A stretch of 64,000 nt of DNA from Aphis gossypii (GCF_020184175.1 NC_065531.1:36787213-36851212), one strand, 5' to 3'. Positions 37,401 to 48,800 are shown, numbered from the stretch's first letter. Notes: generated by a model from the sequence alone, not told the origin. Translations and numbers: made by a program.

Positions 37401-39093
37401 GTGTGTGATGTCTTAATCGACCGGTAGATGATATTATAGCCTGTTCGATTTTGATACTTGCATAAGCAAATTAACAATCTCACGAGCTGCGAATAAGATA
37501 TAACTTTATCAAATGGGTATTATTATGTAATTTATATCGGAGGATTAATCGGTGTTTTATTACCGTTTTATTTAACAAACATCTGAAAATTATTCTATAA
37601 TGAGTCCTCCGGAAATTACGTTGAAATATGGAGGTTGTATATATTGTCATGATTATTGGCATTATTGCTATTGTTTATCATTCAACACTTGTATTTTGTA
37701 TATTATGAGTTTCCGGTTACATTCATATATAGTGTTCTCTAACGCTTCTTTTGAAATTCATCAAAATTATTTTGATGTAGTATAGTAGTTAAAAAATCCA
37801 TGAAAGTAAAATTTTTTTATCTTGAGGCTTCAAAATTAGATACCTTCAAAATTCTTCATAAATCATAATTATGTTAATTTTTCTCCAGTTTAAACAAAAA
37901 AACTTTGGAATAAAGATACAGTAATTTTGTATGAGGGTTTTAAGCTTAAAATTCGACCGAATTTGATTGTTCCAACCTAAAATAACGATTTTTGTTGTAA
38001 TTGTAAAAATATTAATAGTTAAATCTCGAAACGTTCCACTTTTATCTAAATTATCATTTTCTATTTTGTGCTATAAAATTTAAAAAATATTAATACCAAT
38101 TTTAATAATATATGTTCATACCTATTCACATCATTCTAAGGTTTTTTTTTTTAAATTGTAACGTATGACAAATTGTTTATCAAATATTAGCTCAACAATA
38201 ATTTGTATTCTTCATAAATTTATAAGTATTAGGTGGATTTAGTAAAAATAATTACATCAATTTAAATTTTAATAAATAATTTAAATCGCAAAAATTAAAA
38301 TTTGAATATAGATGCAATTTAAAAGAATGATATGGGTCTGAGCATGATGGATCTTTGTATTTTCCAATGTAGGAATATTTAAATATCCGTCTTATCCTAT
38401 CTTATTTGGATAGGAATTTTCTCATCTATTTTATTTGAATAAATGCCTTCGCCTGGTATGTAGGTTCTTAAATTCAACTTTTCCATATTATAGGTCATAG
38501 GTCAAGTTTTTACTATTATAGGAAATATCAAAATATTGAATTAAAATTGAAAAACAGATAAGAAGACAATTTTGCCTAAACTAAATTTTAGTTATGTAAT
38601 ATTATATTTAGTAATAACTTAACAATGTGTGACAATTTTTAAAAAATTTGAATATTCTGTATTATATTGTAGTAATCTTAACATGTCATTTATTATTTTA
38701 GAACTACAGTACTTTTTTTAGTATTGTATGCACTATACTAAGTTCCTTTTATGTTTTAATTTTTAGATATTATTCCCTTTATTATTTACGGATATGGTTG
38801 ACAAAGTCGACATTCATGCAACAGTCAAGGGTGGAGGAGTTTCAGGTAAAGCTGGTGCAATTCGTTTCGGTATTTCTTGGAGTTTGCGTTCTTTTGTGGA
38901 CCCTGAAACAGTAGAACGCATGCGGATTGGTAAATATATTTTGCTATTATAAAATACATTTTAATTGTTAATATAATATAATATTTAATTTGTTTTTTAA
39001 GCGGGCTTATTGCAAAAAGACTACAGGAGAAGAGAAAGGAAGAAGCCAGGCCAAGCCAGAGCTAGAAGGAAGTTTACTTGGAAAAAACGTTAA
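22493..39093 (+). CDS. mRpS9: Mitochondrial ribosomal protein S9 (uS9m)
   Basis: Eleven exons: 22493-22564, 22870-23002, 24900-25003, 26184-26357, 26659-26744, 26813-26888, 27649-27774, 27850-27892, 27955-28070, 38767-38929, 39002-39093. They sum to 1185 nt (394 aa; human MRPS9 is 396). The N-terminus (MALQRLFNSLAINKF) looks like a mitochondrial presequence. The last 130 residues are the universal S9 fold: YYPGTGKLSINGKG, HATVKGGGVSGKAGAIRFGI, AGLLQKD, RRERKKPGQARARRKFTWKKR. The basic K/R-rich C-terminus is the part that reaches toward the decoding site in S9 proteins. The protein acts in the small mitochondrial ribosomal subunit. Intron 9 (28071-38766, 10.7 kb) separates the final two exons and holds a complete ion-channel gene on the opposite strand. 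Intron 2 holds two hAT-type insertions. Confidence 0.95.
23025..23548 (-). mobile_element. hAT-derived non-autonomous element in mRpS9 intron 2 (524 bp)
   Basis: Imperfect inverted ends (tagaaaacgaatttat at left; tagggaacggatttat reversed at right) are flanked by an exact 8-bp duplication attattat (23017-23024 and 23549-23556). The minus strand (about 23160-23345) encodes a relic of the hAT C-terminal dimerisation domain (RFKYAPITSVDVERSFSRFK, ILSPNRR). It is related to, but diverged from, the elements at 12838 and 59986. Confidence 0.85.
24318..24814. mobile_element. hAT-type MITE in mRpS9 intron 2 (497 bp)
   Basis: Inverted termini start cataggcgtgtc and are flanked by an exact 8-bp target duplication ctatgaat (24310-24317 and 24815-24822). 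Subterminal 'gcaggtcatgc' motifs occur near both ends. No coding relic was seen. Confidence 0.85.
25004..26183 (+). other. mRpS9 intron 3, AT-rich
   Basis: 1180 bp between coding exons 3 and 4. I see no ORF, RNA gene or bounded repeat in it. Confidence 0.6.
26889..27648 (+). other. mRpS9 intron 6, AT-rich
   Basis: 760 bp between coding exons 6 and 7. Nothing recognised. Confidence 0.6.
29089..34408 (-). CDS. pyx: Pyrexia-like TRPA cation channel nested antisense in an mRpS9 intron
   Basis: Two coding exons on the minus strand, 34408-33825 and 31270-29089, sum to 2766 nt (921 aa). The start ATG sits in an excellent context (gtcaccATGG). Exon 1 is strongly GC-rich and encodes a disordered N-terminus with a nine-Gly run. 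Exon 2 supplies most of an ankyrin array of about ten repeats (TPLHLAA, TALHMAA, TALHLAA, APLHIAA). The channel core follows: link KAFLYLKWQKIRRFYFVRL, six predicted membrane helices, a pore region with VLVMMTGELD, and S6 ending VLMNLLVGIAVHDIQGL. A C-terminal segment looks like a coiled coil. TRPA channels are sensory non-selective cation channels; pyrexia in Drosophila responds to heat. Pyrexia rather than painless or water witch is my best family guess, not proven. A paralogue lies head-to-head at 43177. Confidence 0.87.
32760..32905. mobile_element. Short hAT-type MITE (146 bp)
   Basis: Inverted ends (cataggcgtaggtagg at left; catgggcgtagatagg reversed at right) are flanked by an exact 8-bp duplication gtgtcgtc (32752-32759 and 32906-32913). 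The ends resemble those of the 497-bp element at 24318, so the two may be mobilised by the same transposase. Confidence 0.85.
32951..33700. repeat. Inverted-repeat element, possible MULE-like MITE
   Basis: Left arm (about 32951-33019) and right arm (about 33633-33699) are imperfect inverted copies sharing TGTTTTCGCCC, a TTTTTTAC tract, ACACA and a second G-x-TTT-x-GCCC-like block. I could not find a clear target duplication, so the exact ends are uncertain. Confidence 0.5.
34452..35758. repeat. Copy A of a 1.3-kb tandem duplication (promoter/5' region of the nested TRPA gene)
   Basis: Begins 44 bp upstream of the TRPA start codon at an A-tract and repeats at a spacing of 1306 bp as copy B. 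The start-proximal 350 bp are strongly GC- and CpG-rich; the distal part is AT-rich. Position implies it holds the gene's 5' UTR and core promoter. ORFs in its GC-rich part occur in both copies and look like by-products of composition, not genes. Confidence 0.9.
35759..37087. repeat. Copy B of the 1.3-kb tandem duplication
   Basis: Nearly identical to copy A. The few differences are small indels in simple sequence (an extra C in the C-run near 36039, a shortened TA run near 36470, a 9-bp insertion near 36700) and scattered single bases. Both junctions lie in A-tracts, suggesting slippage or unequal exchange between short homologies. Confidence 0.92.
37088..38766 (+). other. Remaining 3' part of mRpS9 intron 9
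   Basis: AT-rich, no recognised gene or bounded repeat, ending at the tttttag acceptor of mRpS9 exon 10. Confidence 0.6.
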
Positions 39094-41094
39094 AATATTG
39101 ATTTTATTAAAGTTTTGTAAATATAATATAATGATGCATTAAAATAAAATAAAATAGATTTTGAATATACTTATTGTATACAATTGTCTACATTATTTAA
39201 ATATTATTACCTAATATAGAAATTGCTTGTTGTAATATAACACAATTAAATTATAAAATTATAAAACTATAAAAGTTAAAATATTAAAAATTATTTTAAA
39301 ATCTAATCATAAGTATACAATATACAATTTATTAATTTATTTATTTATTTAATAGAACATAAATAGGTAATTCCTATTCTATAAATAGTTAAAACTTGTT
39401 AAAATGCAAATCAATAATTTAAATATAATGTTACAAAATGGCGATTAGCCTATTTGTATCTAAAAATACTAAAGGTACAATATTTATTAAATAATAAATT
39501 ATGATGATTGTAATAATAAAACATATTTTTCAAGCCAACTAAAATAATTTTTTTTTTTGGAGAGAAAACAACTTCTTTTTCTTATAAAGAGAAAGCATAA
39601 AGTCTTTATCCATACAATTAATTCTGTCATTTTTTCATTATAATATTAATGATTTTCAACTTTTAAATGTTACTCATATTGAAGATTAAGTAATATAGGT
39701 ACTTTGAAAACTATCTTGGGTTCAAAATTAATCACAAAATAATTGATAATAAGTCTTACAACTATTTAGATGTTGGGTTTCATTGATTGAAATACAAATA
39801 GTTTTAGAAATATTACCAGCTTAAAAACTATAACTCTTTAGTGTGATCTAATCTTGAATTTGGCTCACTTATCTGAATGTGTGATTTTTTAACTTATAAT
39901 AGTGATTTAGACAACATCAAATATAAGTTTTTAAAAAGAATAGCTCATGTCTCAGGTTTTTTTTTTATCTAAATGCTTAATAAATTAATTTCAAGATTTT
40001 TTAGACCTGCATTATTTTTGAACAGATATCTTATGTTTTAAATTCTGTTAATAATTTATGTAGGTAACTATATTTTGTTTAGAAATAAATTACTTTATTC
40101 AACATTTTTAAATTCTATAGTTATTTTTACTGTCCACTATTTTTTGTCATTATACTACTAGGTACCTATTGTGTTTTGGAAACTTAATCTATTTAAAGTT
40201 ATCTTGTATTTTTCTTCATGGTCTATTATGTATTTTCTGTAATTGATAATATTGTAAAAGAACATTTTGTCCGTTAAACATATAAAAAATATACTATAGG
40301 AATAATTTAATTTAAATTGTATCCCAGTTAGACTTATTAGTTATTACCTAAAAATACTAGTAAAAAAAAACGTCAGAACATTTATGTTTGTTTTCGTTGT
40401 AAAATGTTTATTAAATTCACATATTTTCAATTTTAATTGAAATAAAAATATATTTAAAAATGTCTGATGAAAAAGAAAAATATAACTACCTATACTACCT
40501 ATCTATTTATTATTAAAATATTATTTGTTTTTTATAATTAAGAATTCATTTTATAGTCCTTTTGAGCTTCTAATAATAATACCTACATAATAAATAATAA
40601 CCATTTTGTTGTTGTTACTCAGTGGCTCAGCTATAAATAAATATTACTACACAAGTACTAAGAACCTAACTTTATTTTGAACCATTTAATTTAATTTTAT
40701 ATAACGTATCATTGCAGTCACTATAAAGTGGCTATTGAAAAATATATTAAATGTATCGATTAATATAACGAGTTTTTAATAATTTCTTGTAAAATTTACA
40801 TACTATAATGTATGAATTCAATATTAAGATCCACAGGAATATCGATAACATCAATATAAAAAAAGATAAATTAGTCATTAAAAATATTATGAATATATTT
40901 GAAATCTTAAAAGTAGTTACTTTATTCACTTTAATCAAAATAACTTCAACAAACCAAAGGTGAATTGATTCATTTATTTCAACACGAGGCCGTAATCTGT
41001 ATAAAAGTTGCTTTATTTAATTTAATTTATCAAAAATCAATACATTTTTATTTAATACTAATTTTTGCATTAATTGCATTTCATTGATTAGTTA

Positions 41095-41160
41095 GGATCG
41101 AACCATATACGGCTAGTATAAACACTATAACCACTACTACGCTTAACTATGAGAACTAAA
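41095..41160 (-). repeat. Possible tRNA-derived SINE head
   Basis: Read on the minus strand, the segment ends with a good RNA polymerase III B-box (TGGTTCGATCC, reversed at 41095-41105). About 40 nt upstream is an A-box-like TCATAGTTAAGC. It does not fold cleanly as a tRNA by eye and no target duplication was found. Confidence 0.25.
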
Positions 41161-42317
41161 AAGGCTTAATCTCTCCAATGTGATGTCATGCTTCGACGCT
41201 TCGTCATCTATCTAACATCAGCACTGTATAGTGTATGTCTATTTGTTCATAGAATTCAAACAAATATCTAAGAACTAAAATATTGTAATTAGTAATAATT
41301 TTACACTTTTATTAAATTCATAATAAGTTGTAACTATAATATTATGTACATAGGTAATTCGTTGTAGTTTCCTATGCTCCCCGTCCTAAGAAAAAAAATT
41401 TCAATACACCTAACAGTAGATTGTAGATAGGCACCTATATATATTTATGATGGACAATGGTTAGATAGATCATATAAATTTTGAATAATATAATAACAAA
41501 TTACCGGTACCTAGTTTTTATGATATTTTGAAAAACGATCGATATAACCACCTACTATAATTTGGTTCTTTTTTATCAATGTTATAACGTATAATTAATA
41601 AATCGGCAATCTGAAAAAATCTGTAAATACCTAATAAAGTAATAAATATAAAAACTATGAATATGAGGTACTGAGAGGTAGTAAGTACTCTACAGAGTAC
41701 CTATTATAATAAAGATATATAGATTTTGTAATTTTACTAAAACATTTTTTTATTGTATTCTTAAATATTGTCAGTACTTAGGTACTTAATAAGTTCTTGT
41801 ATATTTTTATATTAAAACAATATATATAAATATTATCAATTTTTATACTTGGCGAATTTCAAAGATTTTATAGACATACATTTTTGTTTTAAAAAACCTA
41901 AACCTAGTTTTTGAAAAAAAAAAATTATTTAACTGATTTGTATACTCAGTGGCATAACTAAGAAGGATAAAAGGATACAGGTGCACCCGCCCGTTCGCTT
42001 AGGAGGGCTGAAGTAATACATTGTTTTATTTTTAATAATTTATAATAATATTATAAATAGGTATTATATATATATATTATTATTATTATTTTTGTGTAAC
42101 ATTGATGGCTAAAAATAGAACGATCCAAACACCAAATTGCACAATGAAATACTTTACTTTTTTGTTAAATACATTTATTTTAAATAATAAGGCAGTAAAA
42201 TACTACAATATAATTGTTTTTATTTATTTAGTTTTTTGAAATAAAATAATAAGAATTAAATAACAAATTTTCAATGAGGTCAAAATCGAATATTTATTTT
42301 TAATTTTCCGTTCTACT

Positions 42318-42687
42318 ACAGTTGTATATGTACTATGTAGAAGTATATTAATATATTATGGTTTAATAACTCGTAGGTAGTTTATTTTTAAATAAAACCA
42401 CACGATTGTTTTTTGTTATATTCCTAATTATTTAATATTTTTGAAGGCTGAATTTTCAGTAGGTAGTAGGTACCTAAAAAGTATGTACAATAATATACAT
42501 ACTATAATATATACACTTAACACTTGAACGCTTGATTCACAGTTGTATAATATGTACTATGTAGACGTATAATATATTATGGTTTAATAACTCGTAGGTA
42601 GTTTATTTTTAAACAAAACCGCACGATTTTTTTTGTTAAAATCGCAATTATTTAATATTTTTGAAGGCTAAATTTTCAGTAGGTAGT
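42318..42687. repeat. Direct duplication of an approx. 150-bp block upstream of the second TRPA gene
   Basis: Blocks 42318-42467 and 42539-42687 (spacing about 221 bp) share long near-identical runs, including 'atggtttaataactcgtagg' and 'ttgaaggct[g/a]aattttcag'. They differ by scattered substitutions and short indels, so they are older than the 1.3-kb duplication upstream of the other TRPA gene. Confidence 0.85.
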
Positions 42688-43176
42688 CTACTAAAATTAC
42701 TATATACCTACCTACTATCTACTTCAGGTTAAAATGTTATTAATAATTATCCATTAATAATTAATAATAACGTCAGTGAAAAATTTTACCTAGGTATTTA
42801 GTTTTAATTGTAATAATTGTCAACTCAAAATTTAATATTATTATTTATTATATACCAGTGTCCAGTAATAATATAAATCGTATGTAATATTTATTATACA
42901 TTACGCATAATGTTACGATGGGAATTCTGATTAGTAGTTCAATGTTCAATTAAGATGAGTCACCAACTGACTGGAATATTTTTTCTACTGTTTCACTATT
43001 TACCGTGTATCCGCGTCTCCCACCAGTTACGGTAAAAAGGTAGCGGGAGAAAAACTGGTCATTGACAACGAAGATGCGAACTGCTAAGTGTGTGTATATC
43101 AGTTAGTGTAGTTCGGTTGTAACGTAATATTCATCGATGTGCTATTATATTAATTGTGCGAGTAAAATCGGAAAAC

Positions 43177-45837
43177 ATGAGTTCAAGAAAATTGTCCCGG
43201 CATTTGAGTTTAGACGAATGTACGCGCGAATATTTAGAAATGGGAATGGACTTAACGAATAAGCGAAAAAGATATTTCAGTTTTCACGAAAAGGCATTAA
43301 ACCGGAATCGAGATAGGCCGATATCTTTTGAACTACCGGATACAGATTTAATTGAAACTGACGAACGCAGTATTACCGAAACAACTATAGACGGGTCCAA
43401 AAGTAGCAATCAATTGAGTGTTAATAATTATAAGGAAATGGTGAAACAATGCCTGTTGGATTCAGCAAAAGGATTCACCAATGGTTTTCAATTACTTCAT
43501 GATATTGAATCTGGTATGGCAAATTTAGATACATTAAATCGTTGTCCACAGCAGCTGAAAAATTTAATAGTTTTGTGGGCATGTTTTGTCGATAAGTGTG
43601 ATGTTGTGGAAGTCTTAGTTAAAGCTGGCGCTAATGTTAATTATATACTACCCTTTAGAGGCTATGGTGCTGTACACATAAGTGCATTGAACGGTTGTGT
43701 TAATTGTTTGAAGTGGTTGTTAAATAATGGATGCGAACCTAATTGTCGTGTTGACGATATGACTGCACTACACTTCGCTACCTTCACAGATTCGGTTGAC
43801 GCGTTCAATACACTTATCGATCATGGCTGTAGACTTGAATCCACTGTTCTCCATAGCGCCGTAAAATCCAGAGCTGTAGGATGTATTAAACTTTTATTAT
43901 TCAAATACAACGTAGACGTTAATATGATGGACTCTATGGGTTTAGCACCAATACATATTTGTGCTGACCAAGGTTTTTCAGATTGTATGTACATGCTGTT
44001 AAGTTCAGATAAAACGTTAATTAATCAAAAAGACTATCTTGAATGTACTGCTTTGCATTTAGCTTGCGAATCTGCACACGTGGAATGTGTAAAATTGTTA
44101 ATCGAACACCAGGCTAATATACATGCTAAAAATATGAAACTTCAAGTACCTATTCATATGGCAGCAAAAGCTCAAAGTGTGGATTGCATTGATTTGCTGA
44201 TAAAAGCGGGGGCTGACGTCAATGCCAGAGATATAGATGACCGAACACCATTACACTCAGCTATATCTGTTAAGACGTTGAATGTTTGTCTTGCTGTAGA
44301 CACGTTACTAAGTTACCAAGCAAAAATCAACGTACAAGATCACTTTGGTTTTACACCTCTACATATAGCGGCGATCAACGAAGTACCGGAATGCGTAGAG
44401 TCATTGTTAGCCAAGGGTGGCAACGTAGGCATTCAAACATACGGAGGTATATCGGCACTTAACATGATAGTAAGAAAAGTGCCTTCGTGCGTACCAGCTG
44501 TAGCCAAACAGCTAGACAGTGCCGTTACATCTAACTGGGCAGATGGGTTTAAGCGTGGTCCGGAGATACAACTTCGATTCAAATATTTGTTGAATTCTAA
44601 TACTTTTGGTGAAATTGATTTACTAAAATGTTTTCAAGAAGAAGGCCAATATGAACTATTACAGCATCCACTGTGCCAAGCTTTTTTATTTTTGAAATGG
44701 AAAAAGATACGAAAATATTATTTAATGCGACTAGCAAGTTTGGGATTTTTCATTCTTCTGTATACGATTTATGTAACGACTGTACTTAGTCATGATTGCT
44801 ACAACGCAATCCATTTACCTAATCAAAGTAATTCGTCATGTTTCCAGAACAACTCCACTCTCAGTGAATTTTTAATAGAAAATTATCAAATAATGGATGT
44901 AATTATATGTGTATTGTATTTGATCAGCGTTATAGAAGGATTCTTGAAAATTTCAGAAATGGCTGGGTATATGTATGTTCATCAATATGTTCTTAGTTTA
45001 AGTAACTTGAGTGAATGGTTAGTATTAATAAGCGTGCCATTAATATCGTTTCATATTAGTGGATATACCTCTTATTGGCAAAATCATATTGGTGCTTTTT
45101 GCGTACTCTGTGCTTGGACGAATTTTATGATAAAAATAGGTCAACTGCCTTGGTTTGATACTTATGTTGCCATGTATACTAAAGTTCAAAAAGAATTTGC
45201 AAAACTACTCATGGCATATATATGTTTATTAATAGGCTTCTCTGTTAGCCTTTGCGTCGTGTTCCCTTCTTCTAAATGGTTCAATAATCCTGTTATAGGT
45301 TTTGTAAAAGTATTAGTAATGATGGCGGGAGAATTGGATATATCAATGTTAGAAGTACACGACGAATCGCCGATAATATCTAAATTTAGTGCATATATTG
45401 TTTATGTAGCCCTTTTAATATTTGTGTCAATTATACTTATGAATCTACTTGTAGGAATCGCTGTACATGATATACAAGGCTTAAAAAAGACTGCCGGTTT
45501 GTCTAAAGTCAGATGTCAGATTAAACTTATATACTATATTGAACTGTTCATGTTGAGAAGCTTTTGGCCAAAAAGCGTCAAACGTAGAGCTTTAGTTTAT
45601 CCTTCTAAGCACCGAGCTCATATGACAGTTAAACCATTGAATCAACAGCAAACATTGCCTAGAGATATTATAGAGGCTACTCGAATTTTAATTAAACGAA
45701 AAAAACAAGATAACTGTGATAACAATGACATTTTTAAAATACAAGAAATATTAAAAGAAGTAAGAGATTTAAGAGCAGTCGTTGAAGAAAATCAAAAAGT
45801 CATTAAACATTTGTTGATTAATGCAAATAAAATATAA
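43177..45837 (+). CDS. pyx: Pyrexia-like TRPA cation channel, intronless paralogue
   Basis: Single uninterrupted CDS of 2661 nt (886 aa). The first true ATG is at 43177 (MSSRKLSRHL); the open frame begins upstream at a GTG, which is not used here. Ankyrin repeats span about residues 127-433 (AVHISALNGC, TALHFATF, APIHICADQG, TALHLACESA, VPIHMAAKAQ, TPLHSAI, TPLHIAAINE). The conserved link HPLCQAFLFLKWKKIRKYY leads into S1 at about 516. The pore carries VLVMMAGELD near residue 717, and S6 ends LMNLLVGIAVHDIQGL. A short C-terminal coiled coil follows. Two N-glycosylation sites lie in the S1-S2 loop (NQSN, NNST). It is a plasma-membrane sensory cation channel by family. It shares the whole architecture with the nested gene at 29089-34408 but lacks the intron that interrupts that gene's ankyrin region. 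Confidence 0.9.
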   Translation: MSSRKLSRHLSLDECTREYLEMGMDLTNKRKRYFSFHEKALNRNRDRPISFELPDTDLIETDERSITETTIDGSKSSNQLSVNNYKEMVKQCLLDSAKGFTNGFQLLHDIESGMANLDTLNRCPQQLKNLIVLWACFVDKCDVVEVLVKAGANVNYILPFRGYGAVHISALNGCVNCLKWLLNNGCEPNCRVDDMTALHFATFTDSVDAFNTLIDHGCRLESTVLHSAVKSRAVGCIKLLLFKYNVDVNMMDSMGLAPIHICADQGFSDCMYMLLSSDKTLINQKDYLECTALHLACESAHVECVKLLIEHQANIHAKNMKLQVPIHMAAKAQSVDCIDLLIKAGADVNARDIDDRTPLHSAISVKTLNVCLAVDTLLSYQAKINVQDHFGFTPLHIAAINEVPECVESLLAKGGNVGIQTYGGISALNMIVRKVPSCVPAVAKQLDSAVTSNWADGFKRGPEIQLRFKYLLNSNTFGEIDLLKCFQEEGQYELLQHPLCQAFLFLKWKKIRKYYLMRLASLGFFILLYTIYVTTVLSHDCYNAIHLPNQSNSSCFQNNSTLSEFLIENYQIMDVIICVLYLISVIEGFLKISEMAGYMYVHQYVLSLSNLSEWLVLISVPLISFHISGYTSYWQNHIGAFCVLCAWTNFMIKIGQLPWFDTYVAMYTKVQKEFAKLLMAYICLLIGFSVSLCVVFPSSKWFNNPVIGFVKVLVMMAGELDISMLEVHDESPIISKFSAYIVYVALLIFVSIILMNLLVGIAVHDIQGLKKTAGLSKVRCQIKLIYYIELFMLRSFWPKSVKRRALVYPSKHRAHMTVKPLNQQQTLPRDIIEATRILIKRKKQDNCDNNDIFKIQEILKEVRDLRAVVEENQKVIKHLLINANKI

Positions 45838-48800
45838 TATTATTAATTTACATTCATACAATTATATACCTATAGAATAATAAATAATAGTTATAGATAT
45901 TTAATTAATGAACGGTGAAAGTACAAATATATTTTAATAAGTAACTGATTATACTTGGATAAATATATTCTTTGCTTCATGACCTACGAATTAATAATTT
46001 TATAAAAGTACGTATAAAATTCAAGTCTTATGCAAAACGTAAATACCATCAACCATGTGTATTATATTATTTATTGTTATATATTTTTATAGTGTTTATA
46101 ATTTGTATTTATTTTACCTATGCAGGGTAGACAGTAGACACTGTTAAATGTATAGAAAAACTTATATTACAAATATTGTATACAATATATTATATTAATT
46201 TTTTTATAGCTAAATTGTTTTTAAAAACCTTTAGTAGGTATTTTGTAATTTGAAAAACACATTTTAGTGATAATTTTGTATAAGTTCCTATATTGTAACT
46301 TAAGTTTAATGTATTGCTCAAAATGTATGTTATGTGAAATCGTGAAATATATAAAAACATAAATACTATTTAGTTATTCTATTTAATAATATCACTATGG
46401 CTACCTACTTTTAAATTTGAATGTATATTTAATCTTATTGTATGTCTTTATTAAGGAAAACGAAGGTAGGTAATTTGTGTAAGTACCTACATAGTTATTT
46501 TGTCAACAATTTTGTTTTCAAGAATTTGGGTGAACAAAAATTTCATTATCTATCTTATAACAAATTATAGTGAAGATGTTTAGTAAATCACCTTGTATAA
46601 ATATACCTATAGTATATTAAAATTTAAAATTATATGTATATGATGTATATACATGTGTTTATGTAATTATATTTATTTCTTAAATCTTAATAATAAATTA
46701 AGTTATTTATATGCTTACTGCTTATATTTAAAACTCCATATAAGTAATATCCTACCTAAGCCTTAAGGTAAGGTAATATTTTTGGTTGGAACCTTAAGCA
46801 ATTGTTGTGAAGGTCAACTAGTTAAAACTAACCAGTTCTCGCATAAATAGAATATAAATAAAACACTGTGGATATAAATGATAAAAATATTTTTTTTTAA
46901 TGCAATAATACTTTAAGTAAGTTATCTGCTGTATAATTTTAAATAATCTTAAACTTATATTTGTATTACAATATTATCATAAAGATATTTACTTTAAAAA
47001 AGAAATTTCAAATTTGTATCGTAAAAATATAAAACATTTCTTAAGAGGACGCAACACTCGCATAATATTATGTTGTCTCCGTCTTACAAGTGCGTAATAC
47101 AACAAATTTATGTTCAGCAGATCACGTTTACTTCCGTTAATTTAAAAATTAGAGTGAATCAACTTATTATGAAACTTGATAATAAGAACATTATCTGTGT
47201 TTGTGTGTTGGTTTTTTACGATACTTCAATTTTTTAGCAAGTTATGCGTGTATGATCTAGCGTAAATTAAAAATTCTCATAACTCACATAAAAGCTGAAT
47301 AATCTTGAAAAACCAACATATAAACACAGATAATGTTCTAACTATAAAGTTTAATAATAAATCGATTCACTCTAATTTTTAAACTAACGGAGTAAAAAGT
47401 GATCTACTGAGCGTAAACTTGCCGTGTTATGCACTTGTAAGACTGAGACAACACATGCGGGTGTTGCGTCCTTTTAAAGGATACCTAGTAAAGTAGATCG
47501 TTGTTAGTGATTATTATATTGGTGTCTTCAAAAATTGGTTTTCGAATGTAGGTATATAATATTATAATATGAAATAATATTTTTCTTAATACTATAAAAT
47601 ATATGACACTGTATAGTGTATAATGTATATTTTATAATAAGTACCCAATATATAGTAATATTACATGTTACTAGTATTTATATATTATATATAAATATAA
47701 TAACGGAGTTAATGTTTCAATTTGGATAATTAATGTAAAAATAATACTTTATTTAAGAATAATTATGTACAACTATTATAGGTATAATATGAAATAGTAA
47801 TTATAATAATACAGATATAGTTCAAGTGATATAGGTACTGTGAAATACGAATAATAATAAACATAGGACATCAATGCATCATTACGTAAATATATATTTT
47901 ATAAGCTGAAAAAATAATGATGTATTCTTTTTATAATAAGTGTATTCATATAATATATAAATTAGGTTTAAGTAAAATTTTATTAAACTTTTAACTATTT
48001 GTAAAATCAGCATTATTAAGCACAAATAGAAAAAAGTAAAATATTACATTTTTAAAAGTCATTCGCAGCTAATCGTTACAATATGGGTGTGGTATTAGAT
48101 ATTATACAATATTTAAATAATGTAATTATCCATTCCTACATTTCATTTATAGTTGAAAAATGAGTATGTCTCAATAAATATTTTATCGTTATAAAATCAC
48201 ATTTAAGATACTAGAATAAAGATATTATATTTTACGTACATTTATTTTTGATGTTTAAAATATAACCTAGGTTAAAGTAATTAGTAAAGAGAAAGTCGCA
48301 CTATCAGCTTAAATGGATAATCATTAATAAACAATAATATTTTCTATTAGACCTATAAATTAAGTAATTTATACTTACTTAGGTAATGATGTTATTATAT
48401 TATAATAAATTAAACTTTTTTAGTTTTTATATGGTTGAGCATAAAATAAAATACTATTCTATATTATATTACTCTTATACATATGATATATTAAATTGTA
48501 TTAAAACTTCAATTCAAGTAATCTAAATAATATTATTACTGATTAATTACCTATCAAATCATAAAATATAAATATATTAATTGATTAAAAATTAAATTAA
48601 AACCTATCGAAATTAAATTAAAAATAATTATTAAATACACCATTTAAGTTGAACTTAATTATGTATTAAATAGTTATGTATTATAAATGAAAACAATAAA
48701 TTGATTACTATACTATATGAATTGGTTTCTAGAAAAATAATGCGGCATTTTTACCTATTAAAAAAGTTATCGACAATTATATAAAAAAAAAACTAAGAAA

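Larger units (their letters stand above)
39094..43176. other. Intergenic region between mRpS9 and the second TRPA gene
   Basis: AT-rich sequence of about 4.1 kb. It holds a weak tRNA-like segment (about 41095-41160, minus), a transposon-end-like 'cagtggcataacta' at about 41947 without an identified partner, and a duplicated block of about 150 bp at 42318/42539. The 5' UTR and promoter of the TRPA paralogue must lie at its 3' end; a less AT-rich stretch starts near 42990. Confidence 0.5.

Noticed and set aside
41947..42000. 'cagtggcataactaag' as the end of a large transposon
   Set aside because: It resembles common DNA-transposon ends, and a similar reversed motif occurs near 56825, but no partner end with matching target duplication was found, so no element is claimed.
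43156..43176. Seven-residue extension of the second TRPA protein
   Set aside because: Its first codon is GTG. The first ATG is 43177.
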